Positions 13,533 to 14,601 of a stretch of DNA of 14,601 nt are shown here, one piece after another; positions within the stretch are counted from its first letter, which is position 1; each line of letters starts with the position of its first letter. A program made the position numbers and the translations under genes. Below the pieces are notes generated by a model. The model had not been told where the DNA came from and searched no databases. It worked only from the letters and a program-made list of their open reading frames with translations. The DNA comes from Candidatus Methanoperedens sp. (GTDB lineage: Archaea; Halobacteriota; Methanosarcinia; Methanosarcinales; Methanoperedenaceae): positions 1-14,601 of the forward strand of contig JAHFCV010000041.1 of the NCBI GenBank assembly GCA_023249275.1. The letters are read 5' to 3'.

Positions 13533-13566
13533 AGGTATAGCCTAGCAACGTCGCAGCATTACCTGA

Positions 13567-13839
13567 TTATTTATCTACAGGAATAGACTCCAACCTGCTG
13601 GACAGCCCCCAGATTAAAGTTCTCGTATGTATAGGAACGTTGGGGTCGTTGCCAATCTCATCAAGAGTGGAAATTACCATCGCAGTCCTTCTGGAGAGGG
13701 ACTCTTTTTCTTTTAAAAGCGTGCTTTTTATATTGTCAGCGGAGCGTCTGATATTCCTGGGAACAGAATCATCTTTGATTATCCGGTCGAGTACATCAAC
13801 ACACTGCTTTATGACTTCACTAGGATTTTCCGACACGGT
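13567..13839 (-). CDS. UPF0147 family protein
   Basis: The small, all-helical protein (90 residues from the GTG at 13839) matches the archaeal family UPF0147. Diagnostic stretches are DRIIKDDSVPRNIRRSADNI and NDPNVPIHTRTLIWGLSSRL. Its function is not established. The frame is open to another GTG at 13848, adding three residues. I preferred 13839 because GGTGAT, complementary to the 16S rRNA tail, lies 4 nt upstream, the same arrangement as at the divergent neighbour. It is divergent from the autoantigen-p27-type gene across about 90 bp that contains a duplicated TATA-like sequence, and its stop lies about 30 bp from ORB3. Confidence 0.92.
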   Translation of the reverse strand, partial: TVSENPSEVIKQCVDVLDRIIKDDSVPRNIRRSADNIKSTLLKEKESLSRRTAMVISTLDEIGNDPNVPIHTRTLIWGLSSRLESIPVDK

Positions 13840-13874
13840 TATCACCACGAGCTGTTATTATAAAACAGAATCAA

Positions 13875-13903
13875 CATATTAAAGTAAAGCTGCATATTAA
13901 AGT
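13875..13903. repeat. 11-bp direct repeat in divergent promoter
   Basis: CATATTAAAGT occurs at 13875-13885 and 13893-13903, an 18-bp period. Read leftward the first copy is a TATA-like CTTTAATATG at a workable distance from the UPF0147 start; read rightward the second is about 35 nt before the ATG at 13933. The pair may be one TATA element for each direction or a repeated regulator site. Confidence 0.45.
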
Positions 13904-13932
13904 TATTGTAAGAAAAGACTTTCGGTGATATT

Positions 13933-14364
13933 ATGAGCGGTAAAGTAACGGACGAAAAAATTCAGAAAATCACAAGACTGCTTGAAAAAGGCGGGACAAT
14001 GCTGGCGACCCATCATGAATGCGGCGCTCCCATGTTCAGGTATCAGGGAAGCACGGTCTGCCCTGTATGTGATTTTCAGGAAAAACAGGAAATTAAGAAA
14101 CAAGAGACAAAAGCCGGGCAGGAATACCCAAAAAACCAGAAAGACCAGAAAAAAGAACAAGAACCAGGAGACCTGATAAAAACACAAAAAACAAAAGCAC
14201 AAGCATCGCAAATACCAGATAGCCAGGAAATCAGCAGCGTTATTACGAATAAAATCAGGGAGATCGCCGCCACCCTCGATGCAGAAACCGACCTTGCGCG
14301 CGTCAGGGAGAAAATGGACTGTATCGAGCAGGGTATGAGGATATTGAAGCTATTGAAGGACTAA
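13933..14364 (+). CDS. Autoantigen-p27-type zinc-ribbon protein
   Basis: The 143-residue protein belongs to the Sjogren's syndrome/scleroderma autoantigen 1 (p27) family, common in archaea and of unclear function. Residues 20-50 form the zinc-ribbon motif MLATHHECGAPMFRYQGSTVCPVC, with ligands likely Cys30, Cys43, Cys46 and a His (27 or 28) in place of the fourth Cys. Residues about 50-95 are a Lys/Gln/Glu-rich, probably disordered linker, and 100-143 are helical. The ATG has GGTGAT 3 nt upstream (13924-13929). Its stop overlaps the stop of the next, convergent gene by 4 bp. Family assignment rests on the ribbon sequence and layout. Confidence 0.87.
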   Translation: MSGKVTDEKIQKITRLLEKGGTMLATHHECGAPMFRYQGSTVCPVCDFQEKQEIKKQETKAGQEYPKNQKDQKKEQEPGDLIKTQKTKAQASQIPDSQEISSVITNKIREIAATLDAETDLARVREKMDCIEQGMRILKLLKD

Positions 14365-14601
14365 GTTACAGGTTCGACCCTGGTATTTCTTGTAATCAAA
14401 AGATTGTATGAAGACAGCGCCTTATTCTCCCTTACAAGGGCGCCGTAAATCTCAACTATGCCGCCGTATCCTGCCTCAAAAAGCGCACTGTTATTATCGC
14501 TTATGTGATATGCAGGCAGCACCGCATAACACGGCATCGACGTTGTCCCGTCGCATACCTTGAACACAAACGTTTTCCCATCCCCCAGGTTTCCAGACAT
14601 G
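14361..14601 (-). CDS. OB-fold-like protein, N-terminus cut by window edge
   Basis: About 80 C-terminal residues are visible; an in-frame ATG at 14600 may be internal. The order of strands (FVFKVCDGTTSMPCYAVL, a helix-like SALFEAGYG, then GIVEIYGALVRE and SYNLLITRNTRVEPV) resembles an OB-fold of the nucleic-acid-binding type, including the V-x-DGT start and the GxxVxxxGxxxR turn. I cannot name the family. It could be a single-stranded-DNA-binding or RNA-binding protein; being close to the origin and a zinc-ribbon gene is suggestive only. Confidence 0.6.
   Translation of the reverse strand, partial: MSGNLGDGKTFVFKVCDGTTSMPCYAVLPAYHISDNNSALFEAGYGGIVEIYGALVRENKALSSYNLLITRNTRVEPVT

Larger units (their letters stand above)
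13048..13566. other. Probable chromosomal replication origin (oriC)
   Basis: This 519-bp gene-free region upstream of orc1/cdc6 contains three 22-bp ORB-type repeats: 13107-13128 and 13274-13295 in one orientation and 13511-13532 inverted. A degenerate copy lies at 13239-13259. Between the second and third good copies lies a very A/T-rich segment (about 13321-13510). Inverted ORBs flanking an unwinding element beside orc1/cdc6 is the established architecture of archaeal origins. Replication activity itself is inferred. Confidence 0.82.

Noticed and set aside
13348..13548. 66-codon minus-strand frame
   Set aside because: Phe/Tyr/Lys-rich translation typical of random A/T-rich DNA, overlapping the candidate unwinding element and ORB3.
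1..14601. CRISPR array, insertion sequence or prophage
   Set aside because: No regularly spaced repeats, transposase, integrase or terminal inverted repeats were seen; gene content is housekeeping throughout.

Overview
The window is archaeal and most likely euryarchaeal. It carries an Orc1/Cdc6 initiator beside origin-type repeats, a Sec11-like signal peptidase, UPF0147, an autoantigen-p27 zinc-ribbon protein, a HARP/UPF0278 PIN protein and TATA-box promoters at leaderless spacing. A secreted five-heme cytochrome c, an FprA/FpaA flavodiiron protein, rubredoxin and a short archaeal-type NifB together point to the Methanosarcinales side of the Euryarchaeota. An ANME-2 or 'Ca. Methanoperedens'-like organism would fit. 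That placement is inferred from gene content, not from a database search. It looks like chromosomal housekeeping DNA: I see no insertion sequence, CRISPR array, tRNA, rRNA or phage gene.

Layout. 1-1402 (minus strand): a cupin gene cut by the window edge, then nifB with dyad symmetry in its promoter region. 1403-4152: a redox cluster, with a pentaheme cytochrome and a translationally coupled rubredoxin on the minus strand, divergent from fprA on the plus strand. 4153-4397: a gene-free stretch with several short hairpins. 4398-6632: pyrF (minus), nadA (plus), hisB (minus). 6738-8619 (plus): HARP RNase P, an abutting small membrane protein, hisF. 8620-11080 (minus): a CNNM/CBS membrane protein, a 45-residue microprotein overlapping the end of hisS, and hisS. 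11081-11241: a hairpin-rich divergent promoter region. 11242-13047: signal peptidase I (plus) and orc1/cdc6 (minus), convergent with overlapping ends. 13048-13566: a probable replication origin. 13567-14601: UPF0147 (minus), an autoantigen-p27-type protein (plus), and the C-terminal end of an OB-fold-like protein (minus, cut by the window edge).

How the genes fit together. The strongest non-coding signal is the origin. Three well-matched 22-bp origin-recognition-box (ORB) repeats lie upstream of orc1/cdc6, two in one orientation and one inverted, flanking a very A/T-rich segment. The ORB nearest the initiator gene sits just upstream of that gene's TATA box, which suggests the initiator may control its own transcription. 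The redox cluster joins an extracytoplasmic cytochrome to cytoplasmic rubredoxin and a flavodiiron oxygen reductase; oxygen or oxidative-stress handling is the simplest reading. The histidine genes hisB, hisF and hisS are close together but do not form one operon.
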